A stretch of 64,000 nt of DNA from Pantoea stewartii subsp. stewartii (GTDB taxonomy: Bacteria; Pseudomonadota; Gammaproteobacteria; Enterobacterales; Enterobacteriaceae), in the NCBI RefSeq assembly GCF_008801695.1, contig NZ_VZPF01000012.1, positions 1-64,000 on the forward strand, read 5' to 3'. Below, one piece after another: positions 19,304 through 31,495 of this stretch. Made by a program: the position numbers and the translations under genes. The notes below the pieces were generated by a model. It worked only from the letters and a program-made list of their open reading frames with translations. It did not search any database and was not told the origin of the DNA. The stretch's first letter is position 1; each line of letters begins with the position of its first letter.

Positions 19304-19987
19304 ATGGGTAAATCCGCCATGATGTGTAACGGTTCTGATATTGATACCGTGCTGTTGGATATGGACGGCACGTTACTGGATCTGGCGTTTGACCGCGTCT
19401 TTTGGCGGGAACAGGTGCCGGATGCGCTGAGCGCGCATCGGGGCATCCCTGTCAAACACGCGCGGCAGTTGATGGAAGAAAAATATCAGGCCGTGTCCCA
19501 TACGCTAAACTAGTATTGTCTGGACTACTGGTCAGAGGCCCTGCAACTGGATATCCACGCGATGCTCTGGGCACACCGTCATCGCGTCCGCTTACGGCCC
19601 GATACGCTGCCTTTTCTGCAGATGCTGCGGCGCGCAGGTAAGCGCACTATTCTGCTGACCAATGCGCATCCCTGGAATCTGGACGTTAAACGACGACAAA
19701 CAGGTTTAGCACCACACCTTGATTTATTACTTTCCACCCATACCTTTGGCTATCCGAAAGAAGATCAACGTTTGTGGCAGGCGGTCGCGCAACACACGGG
19801 CTTTGATGCATCACGAACATTGTTCATTGATGACAACGAAATCCTTCTTGATGTCGCTAAATCCTGGGGAATCGGCTGGTGTTTAGGCATCCGTAATCCT
19901 GATTCCGGTCGTCCCGAACAACCCTTTCAGCGTCACTATGCGATAAGCCATTACCGCACAGTGATCCAGGCCTGGGAGCAGCTATGA
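19304..19987 (+). pseudogene. yrfG: yrfG HAD-family GMP/IMP nucleotidase, amber stop at codon 70
   Basis: E. coli YrfG dephosphorylates GMP and IMP. Here the frame starts at the ATG on 19304 behind an AAAAGG site and shows HAD motif I (LLDMDGTLLDL), but meets TAG at 19511-19513 in VSHTLN*YCLDYWSEALQLD. E. coli reads HTLNWYCLDYWSE, so one tryptophan codon has become amber. The rest is still open and well conserved, including LLTNAHPWNLDVK, STHTFGYPKEDQRLW and TLFIDDNEILLD. The truncated product has only the first aspartate motif and cannot be active. The 3' end overlaps the hslR start by 4 bases. Confidence 0.92.
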
Positions 19988-20385
19988 AAGAAAAATCTGA
20001 AGACGGTGTTCGTCTTGATAAATGGCTTTGGGCGGCGCGGTTCTATAAAACCCGTTCCATTGCGCGCGAGATGATTGAAGGCGGTAAGGTTCATTACAAT
20101 GGTCAGCGCAGCAAACCAAGTAAGCTGGTTGAACGTGATGCGGAGCTAACACTGCGCCAGGGCAATGATGAACGTACCGTCGTAATTACCGGGATCAGCG
20201 AACAACGGCGTCCGGCCAGTGAAGCGCAGCAGCTTTATCGTGAAACGGACGCCAGCATTGAGAAGCGCGAAAAAATGGCGCTGGCGCGCAAAATGAATGC
20301 GCTGACTATGCCCCATCCCGATCGCCGGCCTGACAAAAAAGAGCGCCGCGATTTGATGAAATTTAAGTTATCGGGTGATGAGTAA
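19984..20385 (+). CDS. hslR: Ribosome-associated heat shock protein Hsp15
   Basis: A 133-residue RNA-binding protein with an N-terminal S4 domain (VRLDKWLWAARFYKTRSIAR through GGKVHYNGQRSKPSK) and a basic C-terminal tail. Hsp15 binds 50S subunits carrying stalled nascent chains and helps recycle them. The length equals E. coli HslR. Its ATG overlaps the yrfG stop (ATGA), so premature termination in yrfG may reduce coupled translation of hslR. Confidence 0.95.
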   Translation: MKEKSEDGVRLDKWLWAARFYKTRSIAREMIEGGKVHYNGQRSKPSKLVERDAELTLRQGNDERTVVITGISEQRRPASEAQQLYRETDASIEKREKMALARKMNALTMPHPDRRPDKKERRDLMKFKLSGDE

Positions 20386-20430
20386 GACAGGCCTTGATGC
20401 CCTCACCGCCCGCCCAAAGAGAGAAAAATT

Positions 20431-21297
20431 ATGTCTGTAAACGATCAACTGCGCCGTTATCTGTTTGAAAATGCTGCTGTTCGCGGCGAACTGGTCAACG
20501 TTTCAAACACCTGGCGTGAAACCATTAAAAACCACGATTATCCACCCGCTGTGCAAACCCTGCTGGGTGAGTTACTGGTGGCAACCAGCCTGCTTACCGC
20601 GACGCTGAAATTTGATGGTGAGATCACCGTGCAGTTGCAGGGCGATGGTCCGCTGACGCTGGCCGTGATCAATGGGAATAATCAGCAGGAATTACGCGGT
20701 GTCGCGCGAATGAAAGGCGAGATCCCTGACGACAGCACGCTTAAGAGCATGGTGGGCAACGGCTATCTGGTGATTACGATTACGCCAGAAAAAGGTGAGC
20801 GCTATCAGGGCGTGGTCGGTCTGGAAGGTGACACGCTGAGCGAATGCCTGGAAGATTACTTCATGCGTTCAGAACAGCTGCCAACCCGACTGTTTATCCG
20901 CACCAGCGATGCAGGCGCCGCCGGGATTCTGTTACAGGTTCTGCCCGCGCAGGACACGGACAAAGAGGATTTCGACCATCTCGCTACGTTGACAGAGACG
21001 ATTAAAACAGAAGAATTGATCGACCTGCCGGCAACTGATGTGCTCTGGCGACTGTACCATCAGGAAGAAGTGACCGTTTACGATCCCCAGCCGGTGATCT
21101 ACAAATGTACCTGCTCGCGCGAACGTTGCGGCGAGGTCCTGAAAACGCTGCCGCAGGAAGAAGTCGATGAGATTATTGCCGAAGACGGCAAAATCGATAT
21201 GCATTGCGACTATTGTGGATCGCATTATGTTTTCGATGCTGTCGATATTGCCGGTATCCGCAGCAACTCCGTGGAAAACAGCAACCGTCTTCACTGA
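20431..21297 (+). CDS. hslO: Redox-regulated chaperone Hsp33
   Basis: A 288-residue cytoplasmic holdase chaperone activated by oxidation. The C-terminal zinc redox switch has the expected four cysteines, CTCSRERC near residue 232 (CxC) and CDYC near 264 (CxxC), so the switch is intact. The N-terminal domain begins [20 protein letters not shown], as in E. coli (292 residues). It follows hslR by 45 bases with a GAGAGAAA ribosome site and is probably cotranscribed with it. Confidence 0.96.
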   Translation: MSVNDQLRRYLFENAAVRGELVNVSNTWRETIKNHDYPPAVQTLLGELLVATSLLTATLKFDGEITVQLQGDGPLTLAVINGNNQQELRGVARMKGEIPDDSTLKSMVGNGYLVITITPEKGERYQGVVGLEGDTLSECLEDYFMRSEQLPTRLFIRTSDAGAAGILLQVLPAQDTDKEDFDHLATLTETIKTEELIDLPATDVLWRLYHQEEVTVYDPQPVIYKCTCSRERCGEVLKTLPQEEVDEIIAEDGKIDMHCDYCGSHYVFDAVDIAGIRSNSVENSNRLH

Positions 21298-21578
21298 TCC
21301 GACCAAGGCGGTTCTGCCGCCCTCACATCTACTCTGCTATGCCATTAATTTACTTGATAAATTATCTTTTTTTACTTTCTTAACATCTTAAAAACGTTCG
21401 AAACACGACCTTAACGCGCCCTGAGTCGCATTTTTAAAAGAACATACCTTCCCCTTCAGACTCAGTAGAGTACACTGCGCGCGATCTGTCTCCTCGCCTG
21501 ACCGGGCGGCCTTTGACCGACACGATCCCAAACTCTTTTTGCCCGTACAGAACAGACACCGATTTAAGGAGCAGTAAA

Positions 21579-23198
21579 ATGCGCGTTAACGGCCTGACCT
21601 CGAAAGCCCTTGCCGATCTGGGCATCACCGATACCACTGAGGTGGTTCACAACCCTGATTACGACACGTTATTTCAGGAAGAGATGCGCCCGGAGCTCGA
21701 AGGTTTTGAGCGTGGCACCCTGACGCAAAGCGGCGCAATCGCAGTCGATACCGGGGTGTTTACCGGGCGCTCGCCTAAGGATAAGTACATCGTCCGCGAT
21801 GACACCACGCGCGATACGCTGTGGTGGAACGATCAAGGCACCGGAAAAAACGATAACCAGCCTCTGTCGCAGGAAACCTGGCAAGCGCTGAAAAAATGCG
21901 TGACGCAGCAGCTTTCAGGTAAGCGTCTGTTTATTGTGGACGCCTTCTGCGGTGCCAATCCTGACTCACGCCTGAGCGTACGCTTTATTACCGAAGTGGC
22001 CTGGCAGGCACACTTTGTGAAAAACATGTTTATCCAGCCCAGCGCTGCCGAACTGGATAACTTCACGCCGGATTTTGTGGTCATGAACGGCGCAAAATGC
22101 ACCAATCCGGACTGGCAGGCGCAGGGACTGCATTCTGAGAACTTCGTGGCCTTTAACCTGACGGAAAGGATGCAGCTGATTGGCGGCACCTGGTATGGCG
22201 GGGAGATGAAAAAAGGGTTGTTCGCAATCATGAACTACCTGCTCCCACTGAAAGGCATTGCGTCAATGCACTGCTCGGCCAACGTGGGTAAAGCCGGTGA
22301 CGTGGCGGTGTTCTTTGGTCTGTCCGGCACGGGTAAAACCACATTGTCTACCGATCCGGATCGCCAGCTTATTGGCGATGATGAACATGGCTGGGACGAT
22401 GACGGCGTGTTTAACTTTGAAGGCGGCTGCTACGCTAAAACGATTAATCTTTCTGAACAGGCCGAACCCGAAATCTACCGCGCCATTCGCCGCAATGCGC
22501 TGCTGGAAAACGTGGTGGTGCGTGAAGACGGCAGTATCGATTTTGCGGATGACAGCAAAACCGAAAACACCCGCGTCTCCTATCCGATTCATCACATCGA
22601 TAATATCGTGCAGCCGGTTTCCAAAGCAGGTCATGCGAAGAAGGTGATTTTCCTGACCGCCGATGCCTTTGGCGTACTGCCTCCGGTCTCCCGTTTAACG
22701 CCAGAGCAGACGCAGTACCATTTCCTGTCGGGATTCACCGCCAAGCTTGCCGGCACGGAACGCGGTGTGACCGCCCCCACGCCGACATTCTCAGCCTGCT
22801 TTGGTGCCGCCTTCCTGACACTGCACCCCACGCAGTATGCAGAAGTGTTGGTGAAGCGCATGGAAGCGGCCGGTGCGCAGGCTTATCTGGTTAACACCGG
22901 CTGGAACGGCAGTGGAAAACGCATTTCGCTGAAGAACACCCGCGCCATTATCAACGCGATTCTGGCCGGTGAGCTGGATGATGCGCCAACGGAAACGCTG
23001 CCGGTATTCAACCTTCAGGTCCCTAAAACCCTGGGCGATCTGGATGAAGACACCCTGGATCCACGTCGTAGCTGGGAAAGTGAAGCGAAGTGGCACGCTG
23101 CGGCGGATGATTTGGCCCAGCGTTTTATCACTAACTTTGAGAAGTATACCGATAATGCGGCAGGTGCCGCGTTGGTTAAAGCCAGTCCACAGCGCTAA
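21579..23198 (+). CDS. pckA: Phosphoenolpyruvate carboxykinase (ATP)
   Basis: A 539-residue gluconeogenic enzyme that converts oxaloacetate and ATP to phosphoenolpyruvate. I start it at [19 protein letters not shown], behind TAAGGAGCAGTAAA; an earlier in-frame ATG at 21513 has no family support. The nucleotide loop [14 protein letters not shown] lies near residue 248 and the metal and substrate residues are in IGDDEHGW and [11 protein letters not shown]. Upstream yhgE, present in E. coli, is absent. The intact frame shows gluconeogenesis is kept while glycogen storage is lost. Confidence 0.97.
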   Translation: MRVNGLTSKALADLGITDTTEVVHNPDYDTLFQEEMRPELEGFERGTLTQSGAIAVDTGVFTGRSPKDKYIVRDDTTRDTLWWNDQGTGKNDNQPLSQETWQALKKCVTQQLSGKRLFIVDAFCGANPDSRLSVRFITEVAWQAHFVKNMFIQPSAAELDNFTPDFVVMNGAKCTNPDWQAQGLHSENFVAFNLTERMQLIGGTWYGGEMKKGLFAIMNYLLPLKGIASMHCSANVGKAGDVAVFFGLSGTGKTTLSTDPDRQLIGDDEHGWDDDGVFNFEGGCYAKTINLSEQAEPEIYRAIRRNALLENVVVREDGSIDFADDSKTENTRVSYPIHHIDNIVQPVSKAGHAKKVIFLTADAFGVLPPVSRLTPEQTQYHFLSGFTAKLAGTERGVTAPTPTFSACFGAAFLTLHPTQYAEVLVKRMEAAGAQAYLVNTGWNGSGKRISLKNTRAIINAILAGELDDAPTETLPVFNLQVPKTLGDLDEDTLDPRRSWESEAKWHAAADDLAQRFITNFEKYTDNAAGAALVKASPQR

Positions 23199-23203
23199 CC
23201 GCC

Positions 23204-23234
23204 ACGGCGCGGCCTGAACCGCCGCGCCGTTTTT

Positions 23235-23236
<2 letters not shown>
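23204..23236 (+). terminator. Rho-independent terminator of pckA
   Basis: ACGGCGCGGC at 23204-23213 pairs with GCCGCGCCGT at 23221-23230, followed by a run of seven T bases. It runs into the convergent envZ stop codon, so it is very compact. Confidence 0.88.
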
Positions 23237-25315
<2,079 letters not shown>

Positions 25316-25848
25316 TTTTAACTCCCAAAGGCGCGATTGCCTGAGCCAATATTGTTAAAAAAACATGTGGCACAGCGACAGTGTTTAATGGTTTATATTC
25401 TAGTCAAAATTGTTACAAAGCATATTAAACAGCAGCTTATATTTAAATTCACGTTCTGCTGACGGAGAAGCCGTTCCGTTTCGTCCTCCGTGGGACAGAA
25501 TACGGCAAATCTGAAATATTGGCTAAAATTCCGCTATTTACTGGTTTTAACACCGTACCAGTGATAATCGCGCTAAAAAAAACAACGGGTTGCCAGAAAA
25601 TTTGACTTAAATCGAATCTGTTATTGCCCGCTTCTCCGGCAAGCTGCGGTTTATGACTCTGATAACAGCATATTCTTCCGCAAAAAAACAGGATAATACG
25701 CGACCGTTCTCGGATTAGTATGAGATCCGCTTTTAATGAGTCCACTTGCAGCTAAAGTCCAATAAATCAATCAGTAAAGCTCACTTTGCGTACTGCCTGA
25801 TATCACCCAGACTAAAGCAACGCCAATCTGTCGCTTTACGGGGAAAAC
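25316..25848. other. Intergenic region between ompR and the YjbE-like gene
   Basis: About 530 AT-rich bases between two divergent genes. It must contain the ompR promoter region (leftward) and the promoter of the small exported protein. Leftward and rightward open frames of 60-98 codons in it match nothing I know. I see no RNA gene or strong operator. Confidence 0.45.
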
Positions 25849-26097
25849 ATGAAAAAAACGATCTTACTGCTGAGCGTACTGGCCTTGTCCAGCATCAGCC
25901 AAAGTTATGCCGCCCCTGCAGCCGGTGAAGCCGCCGGTGCACAGGCCACCACAACCGCTCAGGGCAACTCCAATGCCATCGGTATTGGTGCCATTGGCGC
26001 GCTGTTGGGCGTAGCGCTGGCGACCGCAGGCGGTGGCGGCGGTGATGGTAACAGCAGCAGCACCTCAACCACGACGTCGACCAAAGCGGGTAAATAA
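25849..26097 (+). CDS. Small exported Gly/Ser/Thr-rich protein, YjbE-like
   Basis: An 82-residue protein with a clear signal peptide (MKKTILLLSVLALSSISQSYAA, cut after YAA), an Ala/Gly-rich middle (AAGEAAGAQATTTAQ, then GIGAIGALLGVALATAGGGGG) and a low-complexity Ser/Thr tail. This resembles E. coli YjbE, the first gene of an exopolysaccharide operon, in length, signal and composition. Here it stands alone, with a good terminator right after it, so it is a monocistronic gene. The function is unknown; YjbE similarity is from layout and could be convergent low complexity. Confidence 0.6.
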   Translation: MKKTILLLSVLALSSISQSYAAPAAGEAAGAQATTTAQGNSNAIGIGAIGALLGVALATAGGGGGDGNSSSTSTTTSTKAGK

Positions 26098-26143
26098 GTC
26101 AGCCTCCTCGCCTCATTGTGCTTCCCTGAGCGTGAAGCGCAGT

Positions 26144-26175
26144 AAAAGGGTTTTTAGCCTGTTAAAAACCCTTTT
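26144..26175 (+). terminator. Rho-independent terminator after the YjbE-like gene
   Basis: AAAAGGGTTTTTA at 26144-26156 pairs with TTAAAAACCCTTTT at 26162-26175 around a short loop. A T-rich end is built into the stem, so it could work in both directions. Confidence 0.85.
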
Positions 26176-26245
26176 CTCGCCCCCTTTTTCGCCACACCGG
26201 ATTTGCTTTACACTGAAGCTCTTTTGATTTGACCGGCTGCAGTAC

Positions 26246-26722
26246 ATGAGAACGCGACTGATTACCCGTGAAGGTTTTAACACCTTAAAAGCTGAACTTG
26301 ATTATCTGTGGCGGGAAGAGCGACCCGAGGTCACCAAAAAAGTGACCTGGGCTGCCAGCCTGGGCGATCGGAGTGAAAATGCCGATTACCAGTACAATAA
26401 GAAGCGTTTGCGCGAGATTGACCGCCGCGTCCGCTATCTCAGCAAAAGTCTTGAGCAACTGCGTATTGTGGATTATTCGCCCCAACAAGACGGCAAAGTA
26501 TTTTTTGGTGTTTGGGTGGAAGTCGAGAATGACGACGGTGAAGTGAAACGCTTTCGTATCGTGGGCTACGATGAAATTTTTGGCCGTAAGGATTACATCT
26601 CGATTGACTCGCCGATGGCCCGTGCGCTGTTAAAAAAAGCGGTCGGTGATATGGCCATTGTTGAGACGCCAGCCGGGCCGGCCGCCTGGTATGTTAATGA
26701 AATTAGCTATATTGAAGCCTGA
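26246..26722 (+). CDS. greB: Transcript cleavage factor GreB
   Basis: A 158-residue factor that enters the RNA polymerase secondary channel and stimulates cleavage of backtracked RNA. The N-terminal coiled coil carries LITREGFNTLKAELDYLWRE and the acidic tip region SLGDRSENADYQYNKKRLRE. The C-terminal FKBP-like domain includes FGVWVEVENDDGE and DSPMARALLKK. Length matches E. coli GreB. tex follows at 100 bases in the same direction, as in E. coli. Confidence 0.96.
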   Translation: MRTRLITREGFNTLKAELDYLWREERPEVTKKVTWAASLGDRSENADYQYNKKRLREIDRRVRYLSKSLEQLRIVDYSPQQDGKVFFGVWVEVENDDGEVKRFRIVGYDEIFGRKDYISIDSPMARALLKKAVGDMAIVETPAGPAAWYVNEISYIEA

Positions 26723-26821
26723 TTCAGAATATCGCTGAAAGCAGGCCCATTCTCTGGCATTTTCGCCCATCAATCCGTATAACTATCGGCTATTTCTCAA
26801 CCCAGAAAGCATAATAGTCCG

Positions 26822-29146
26822 ATGATGAATGTTCTTAGCCAGCTAATTGCAAGTGAGCTCCAGGCGCGCCCCGAGCAAGTTGACGCCGCCGTCCGCCTGT
26901 TGGATGAAGGGAATACCGTGCCATTCATTGCACGTTATCGTAAAGAGGTGACGGGCGGTCTGGATGATACGCAACTCCGCCAGCTGGAAACCCGCCTCAG
27001 CTACCTGCGTGAACTCGCTGAACGCAGGCAGGCCATCCTGAAATCCATTGAGGAACAGGGAAAACTCACCGACGACCTGGCTCAGGCCATCAATGCAACG
27101 CTCAGCAAAACAGAACTCGAAGATCTTTACCTGCCCTACAAACCCAAACGCCGCACCCGTGGGCAAATCGCCATCGAAGCCGGCCTGGAGCCGTTGGCCG
27201 AGACATTGTGGCAGGATCCCTCGCACGATCCGGAGCAGCTGGCTGCCGGTTATGTGAATGCCGATAACGGTGTCGCCGATGTGCGCGCAGCCCTTGATGG
27301 CGCGCGCTATATTCTGATGGAGCGCTTTGCTGAAGATGCCGCGCTGCTGGCTAAAGTACGCCACTATTTGTGGAAGAATGCCCATCTGGTATCGAAAGTG
27401 GTGGAAGGTAAAGAGGAAGCGGGCGCGAAATTCCGCGACTATTTCGACCACCATGAGCCGCTGCATACCGTACCGTCTCACCGTGCACTGGCGATGCTGC
27501 GCGGACGTAACGAAGGCGTGCTGCAACTGTCGCTGAATGCCGATCCGCAGTTTGATGAGCCACCGCGCGAAAGTCATGGCGAAACCCTGATTGCCGAACA
27601 CCTGAACCTGAGACTGAATAACGCGCCCGCCGACAGCTGGCGCAAGGCCGTGGTCAGCTGGACCTGGCGCATCAAGGTGATGCTGCATCTGGAAACCGAG
27701 CTGATGGGCACGGTTCGCGAGCGGGCCGAAGATGAGGCCATCAACGTCTTTGCACGCAACCTGCACGATCTGTTGATGGCGGCACCTGCGGGCATGCGTG
27801 CCACTATGGGTCTGGATCCGGGCCTGCGTACCGGCGTGAAAGTTGCCGTCGTTGACGCCACCGGCAAGCTGGTCGCCACCGATACCGTTTATCCCCATAC
27901 TGGCCAGGCCGCGAAAGCGGCGGCGGCCGTGGCGGCGCTGTGCGTGAAGCACCAGGTCGAACTGGTGGCGATCGGAAACGGTACCGCCTCACGTGAAACC
28001 GAACGTTTCTTCCTTGATCTGCAAAAGCAGTTCCCGCAGGTCACGGCGCAAAAAGTGATCGTCAGCGAAGCGGGCGCATCGGTCTACTCCGCGTCAGAGT
28101 TAGCGGCGCAGGAGTTCCCGGATTTGGATGTCTCCCTGCGCGGGGCGGTTTCCATTGCCCGCCGCTTACAGGATCCGCTTGCCGAGCTGGTGAAAATCGA
28201 CCCGAAATCCATTGGTGTAGGCCAGTATCAGCATGACGTCAGCCAGAGTCAGCTGGCGAAAAAGCTGGATGCGGTCGTGGAAGACTGCGTGAATGCCGTC
28301 GGCGTTGATCTGAACACCGCTTCCGTACCGCTGCTGACGCGCGTAGCAGGTCTGACGCGCATGATGGCGCAAAATATCGTCGGCTGGCGTGACGAAAACG
28401 GGCGTTTTCAGAATCGTCAGCAGTTACTCAAGGTGAGCCGCCTGGGGCCGAAAGCCTTTGAGCAATGCGCAGGCTTCCTGCGTATCAATCACGGCGATAA
28501 CCCGCTGGATGCTTCTACGGTTCACCCCGAAGCCTATCCGGTCGTCGAGCGCATTCTGGCGGCCACGGAACAGGCCCTGACCGATTTGATGGGCAATCCG
28601 GCCAGCCTGCGGAATCTGAACGCTGTGGACTTTACCGATGCGCGTTTCGGCTTGCCGACCGTGACTGACATCATGAAAGAGCTGGAAAAACCCGGCCGCG
28701 ATCCCCGTCCTGAGTTTAAAACTGCGCAGTTCGCGGAAGGCGTGGAAACTCTGAACGACCTGATGCCGGGCATGGTGCTGGAAGGTGCGGTCACTAACGT
28801 CACTAACTTCGGTGCTTTCGTTGATATTGGCGTTCATCAGGACGGGCTGGTCCATATTTCTTCCCTGTCCGATAAGTTTGTGGACGATCCGCATCAGGTC
28901 GTGAAGGCGGGCGACATCGTCAAGGTCAAAGTCATGGAAGTGGATCTGCAGCGTAAACGTATCGCGCTTACTATGCGTCTTGACGAGCAGCCGGGTGAAG
29001 GCCATGCCCGCAGTGGTAAGAGCAGCACGGCACGTGAGGAAAGACGTCCCGCAGCGAACAAAGGCCGGGCGCGTTCCGCCAGTCAGCCAGCAGGTAACAG
29101 CGCCATGGGTGATGCCCTGGCTGCGGCCTTCGGTAAGAAGCGCTAG
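26822..29146 (+). CDS. yhgF: Tex-family RNA-binding transcription accessory protein (YhgF)
   Basis: A 774-residue protein matching E. coli YhgF (773). The Tex N-terminal helical region ([20 protein letters not shown]) is followed by a YqgF/RuvC-like fold ([17 protein letters not shown] near 325), helix-hairpin-helix motifs ([16 protein letters not shown]) and a C-terminal S1 domain ([20 protein letters not shown] near 650). A basic tail follows. The role is in transcription fidelity or RNA handling and is not settled. An ATG one codon downstream is equally possible as start. Long antisense frames over this gene are shadows. Confidence 0.95.
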   Translation: MMNVLSQLIASELQARPEQVDAAVRLLDEGNTVPFIARYRKEVTGGLDDTQLRQLETRLSYLRELAERRQAILKSIEEQGKLTDDLAQAINATLSKTELEDLYLPYKPKRRTRGQIAIEAGLEPLAETLWQDPSHDPEQLAAGYVNADNGVADVRAALDGARYILMERFAEDAALLAKVRHYLWKNAHLVSKVVEGKEEAGAKFRDYFDHHEPLHTVPSHRALAMLRGRNEGVLQLSLNADPQFDEPPRESHGETLIAEHLNLRLNNAPADSWRKAVVSWTWRIKVMLHLETELMGTVRERAEDEAINVFARNLHDLLMAAPAGMRATMGLDPGLRTGVKVAVVDATGKLVATDTVYPHTGQAAKAAAAVAALCVKHQVELVAIGNGTASRETERFFLDLQKQFPQVTAQKVIVSEAGASVYSASELAAQEFPDLDVSLRGAVSIARRLQDPLAELVKIDPKSIGVGQYQHDVSQSQLAKKLDAVVEDCVNAVGVDLNTASVPLLTRVAGLTRMMAQNIVGWRDENGRFQNRQQLLKVSRLGPKAFEQCAGFLRINHGDNPLDASTVHPEAYPVVERILAATEQALTDLMGNPASLRNLNAVDFTDARFGLPTVTDIMKELEKPGRDPRPEFKTAQFAEGVETLNDLMPGMVLEGAVTNVTNFGAFVDIGVHQDGLVHISSLSDKFVDDPHQVVKAGDIVKVKVMEVDLQRKRIALTMRLDEQPGEGHARSGKSSTAREERRPAANKGRARSASQPAGNSAMGDALAAAFGKKR

Positions 29147-29370
29147 TTAACGGCGGTTACGTCGCCTCTTTCCCGGTGCGGAAGGAGGCGACGCTTCACC
29201 CTCCCTTCCCCTTTACGCTGTTCTTAGCCCTCCGCCAGGCTTTGCCTGCCAGCAAGCCGTTGCGCCCTTTCGCTGCCTGCGCGTGCGATTAAGTTGAAAA
29301 TCCTCACCCTGACGCTACGCTAAAAAGACGCCCGTGATAATAACGACACCCGCTGTGGCAGCCCCTTAAA

Positions 29371-31056
29371 ATGGAAAAAATCACTGCTTTACTCGATGCG
29401 ATTTATGCCGATGCCTTTCCACAGGCTTTACGTGAACGCCTGCTCGTCCTGATTGCAGACGCTCGCGATACCACAAAATTGCCACGTAAAGCGCACTGGG
29501 ACGAACAGGATGTCGTACTGATTACCTATGCCGATCAGTTTCTCGAACCGAATACGCCTACGCTCCGCACTTTCTCACGCTTTTATCAGCAGCATTTGCA
29601 GTCGACCTTTCCACTGGTGCACCTTCTGCCGTTCTATCCTTATTCGTCCGACGACGGTTTTTCCGTCATCGATTACCATCAGGTCAATCCGTTATGTGGC
29701 GACTGGCATGACATTGCCCTGCTGCATCAGGAAACACGACTGATGTTCGATTTTGTCTGTAACCATATGTCGGCGCACAGCGCATGGTTTAAGCATTATC
29801 TTGCACAGGATCCGGGCTGGGATGATTTTTTTATAAGCCTGCCGCCCACTACCGATCTGAGTGCGGTAACGCGGCCACGGACGTCGCCCTTGCTCACCCC
29901 GTTCACGCTGGCAAACGGTGACATTCGTTTTGTCTGGACCACCTTCAGCGCCGATCAAATTGACCTGAACTTTGCCAGCCCTGACGTGCTGCTGCGCATG
30001 GTTGAGGTCCTGCTCGACTACCTGAAACGTGGAGCCGATTACGTACGGCTGGATGCAGTGGGCTATATGTGGAAAACACCCGGCACCACGTGCATTCACC
30101 TCGAAAAAACGCATCTGCTGGTCAAACTGTTTCGCGCCATCACCGACGAGGTTGCACCGGGCACCGTGATCATTACTGAAACCAATGTGCCGCATAAAGA
30201 CAACATCAGCTATTTCGGCAAGGGTTATGATGAAGCCCAGATGGTGTACCAGTTCTCGCTGCCGCCGCTGGTGCTGCACGCCATCCACACCGGCTCGGCG
30301 CGTGCGTTACGCCAATGGGCCAGTACCCTTACGACAGGCAATGGCAATACCACTTTTTTCAATTTCCTGGCATCGCACGATGGTATTGGCCTGAATCCGG
30401 CACGCGGTATTTTATCTGAAGTAGAAATTACCGCCCTGGTGCGCGATCTGGCGCTGGAAGGTGCGCTGATCTCGTACAAAAATAATCCTGATGGCACGAC
30501 CAGCCCCTATGAAATCAACGTGACCTATTTCGACGCGCTCAACCGTGAAGGCGATGACGATGAAACGCGGCTCAAACGCTTTATGTTAGCGCACGCTATC
30601 TTACTGGCGTTTCCAGGCGTACCCGCCATTTATATCCAGAGCATACTGGGTGCACGTAACGATTATGAGGGCGTACGCGAAGCCGGCCATAACCGGGCGA
30701 TCAACCGGCAAAAATATGCGATGCCGGAGATTGAAGACGCGCTGGCAAACAGGGACGGTTTACGCCATCAGGTTTATACGCATTTGAGTAAACTGATTCA
30801 GCAGCGTCGCCGTCCGGCCGCTTTCCATCCCGATAATCCGATGCAGCTCTTTCAAAGTGACAATGCGCTGTTAATAATGAAGCGTGATGAGCCCGTCCCC
30901 GGCGATGCGTTACTGTGTGTATTTAATCTCAGTGGCAGACAGGTTAAAGCGCAGTTACCCGAAGCGCGCCTTTTTCAGGATGTGATCAGAGGTGAGAAGG
31001 TGGATGGCACCCAGCCCGTGGTGCTGGATGCCTGGCAATTCATGTGGCTACGCTAA
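29371..31056 (+). CDS. GH13 glucosylglycerate phosphorylase-like enzyme (YcjM family)
   Basis: A 561-residue cytoplasmic GH13 subfamily 18 phosphorylase, highly similar along its length to E. coli YcjM (about 559 residues), described as a glucosylglycerate phosphorylase. Shared blocks are KHWDESDVVLITYADQF-like (here AHWDEQDVVLITYADQF), LLPFYPYSSDDGFSVIDYHQ, YVRLDAVGYMW (nucleophile Asp), ITETNVPHKDN (acid/base Glu) and NFLASHDGIGLNP. The likely reaction is phosphorolysis of glucosylglycerate to glucose 1-phosphate and glycerate; sucrose phosphorylase is the nearest alternative. It stands alone between tex and the DUF1471 gene, where E. coli has feoABC, and lacks the ycj transporter genes. 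Confidence 0.85.
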   Translation: MEKITALLDAIYADAFPQALRERLLVLIADARDTTKLPRKAHWDEQDVVLITYADQFLEPNTPTLRTFSRFYQQHLQSTFPLVHLLPFYPYSSDDGFSVIDYHQVNPLCGDWHDIALLHQETRLMFDFVCNHMSAHSAWFKHYLAQDPGWDDFFISLPPTTDLSAVTRPRTSPLLTPFTLANGDIRFVWTTFSADQIDLNFASPDVLLRMVEVLLDYLKRGADYVRLDAVGYMWKTPGTTCIHLEKTHLLVKLFRAITDEVAPGTVIITETNVPHKDNISYFGKGYDEAQMVYQFSLPPLVLHAIHTGSARALRQWASTLTTGNGNTTFFNFLASHDGIGLNPARGILSEVEITALVRDLALEGALISYKNNPDGTTSPYEINVTYFDALNREGDDDETRLKRFMLAHAILLAFPGVPAIYIQSILGARNDYEGVREAGHNRAINRQKYAMPEIEDALANRDGLRHQVYTHLSKLIQQRRRPAAFHPDNPMQLFQSDNALLIMKRDEPVPGDALLCVFNLSGRQVKAQLPEARLFQDVIRGEKVDGTQPVVLDAWQFMWLR

Positions 31057-31326
31057 TTACTTGTACACTTCTGCAGTTGCACTGAACTTACCGTGCTCAC
31101 GGCCCGCGATCACCAGGAAGTACTTGCCGCCCTTCTCATCCGCTGCTTTTGACAGCTTCTTCTTGGCATCCATTGGCGAAGTGGTTTCTGCCGTGGTGTT
31201 TACGGTACCAATTTTGGTCAGATTCATCTTCTGCACTTCTTCTTTGGTGACTTCTTTCGCCGCCAGTGCAGAAAATGACACTGCGCCCATCATCACTGAT
31301 GCAACTACCCATTTCATAACCTTCAT
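31057..31326 (-). CDS. Periplasmic DUF1471 (YhcN/BhsA-family) protein
   Basis: An 89-residue protein starting MKVMKWVVASVMMGAVSFSA with a signal peptide cut near ALAA. The mature part KEVTKEEVQKMNLTKIGTVN and MDAKKKLSKAADEKGGKYF, ending in ITGREHGKFSATAEVYK-like sequence (here VIAGREHGKFSATAEVYK), is the DUF1471 fold of stress-induced periplasmic proteins. I start it at the ATG behind AATGAGGGTAGACAA; longer in-frame extensions are not family-like. Its stop codon abuts the stop of the convergent phosphorylase gene with no bases between. Confidence 0.88.
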   Translation of the reverse strand: MKVMKWVVASVMMGAVSFSALAAKEVTKEEVQKMNLTKIGTVNTTAETTSPMDAKKKLSKAADEKGGKYFLVIAGREHGKFSATAEVYK

Positions 31327-31495
31327 TTGTCTACCCTCATTCATGATCCATTGTTGAGATGTAAGCAGCCGCAAATCGCTTAAGGCTATATCGAACGGCA
31401 TAGTCATCTCCCTGACTAATCGCATAGAAGTGCAGCGGCCTTGCTCACTCATCAAGTATTGCCGCTACACAGAAATTTGCCAGTTACGGTCTGGG

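Noticed and set aside
26843-27952. 369-codon antisense frame opposite tex
   Set aside because: It is a shadow of the conserved tex gene caused by GC-rich third positions; its translation resembles no known protein.
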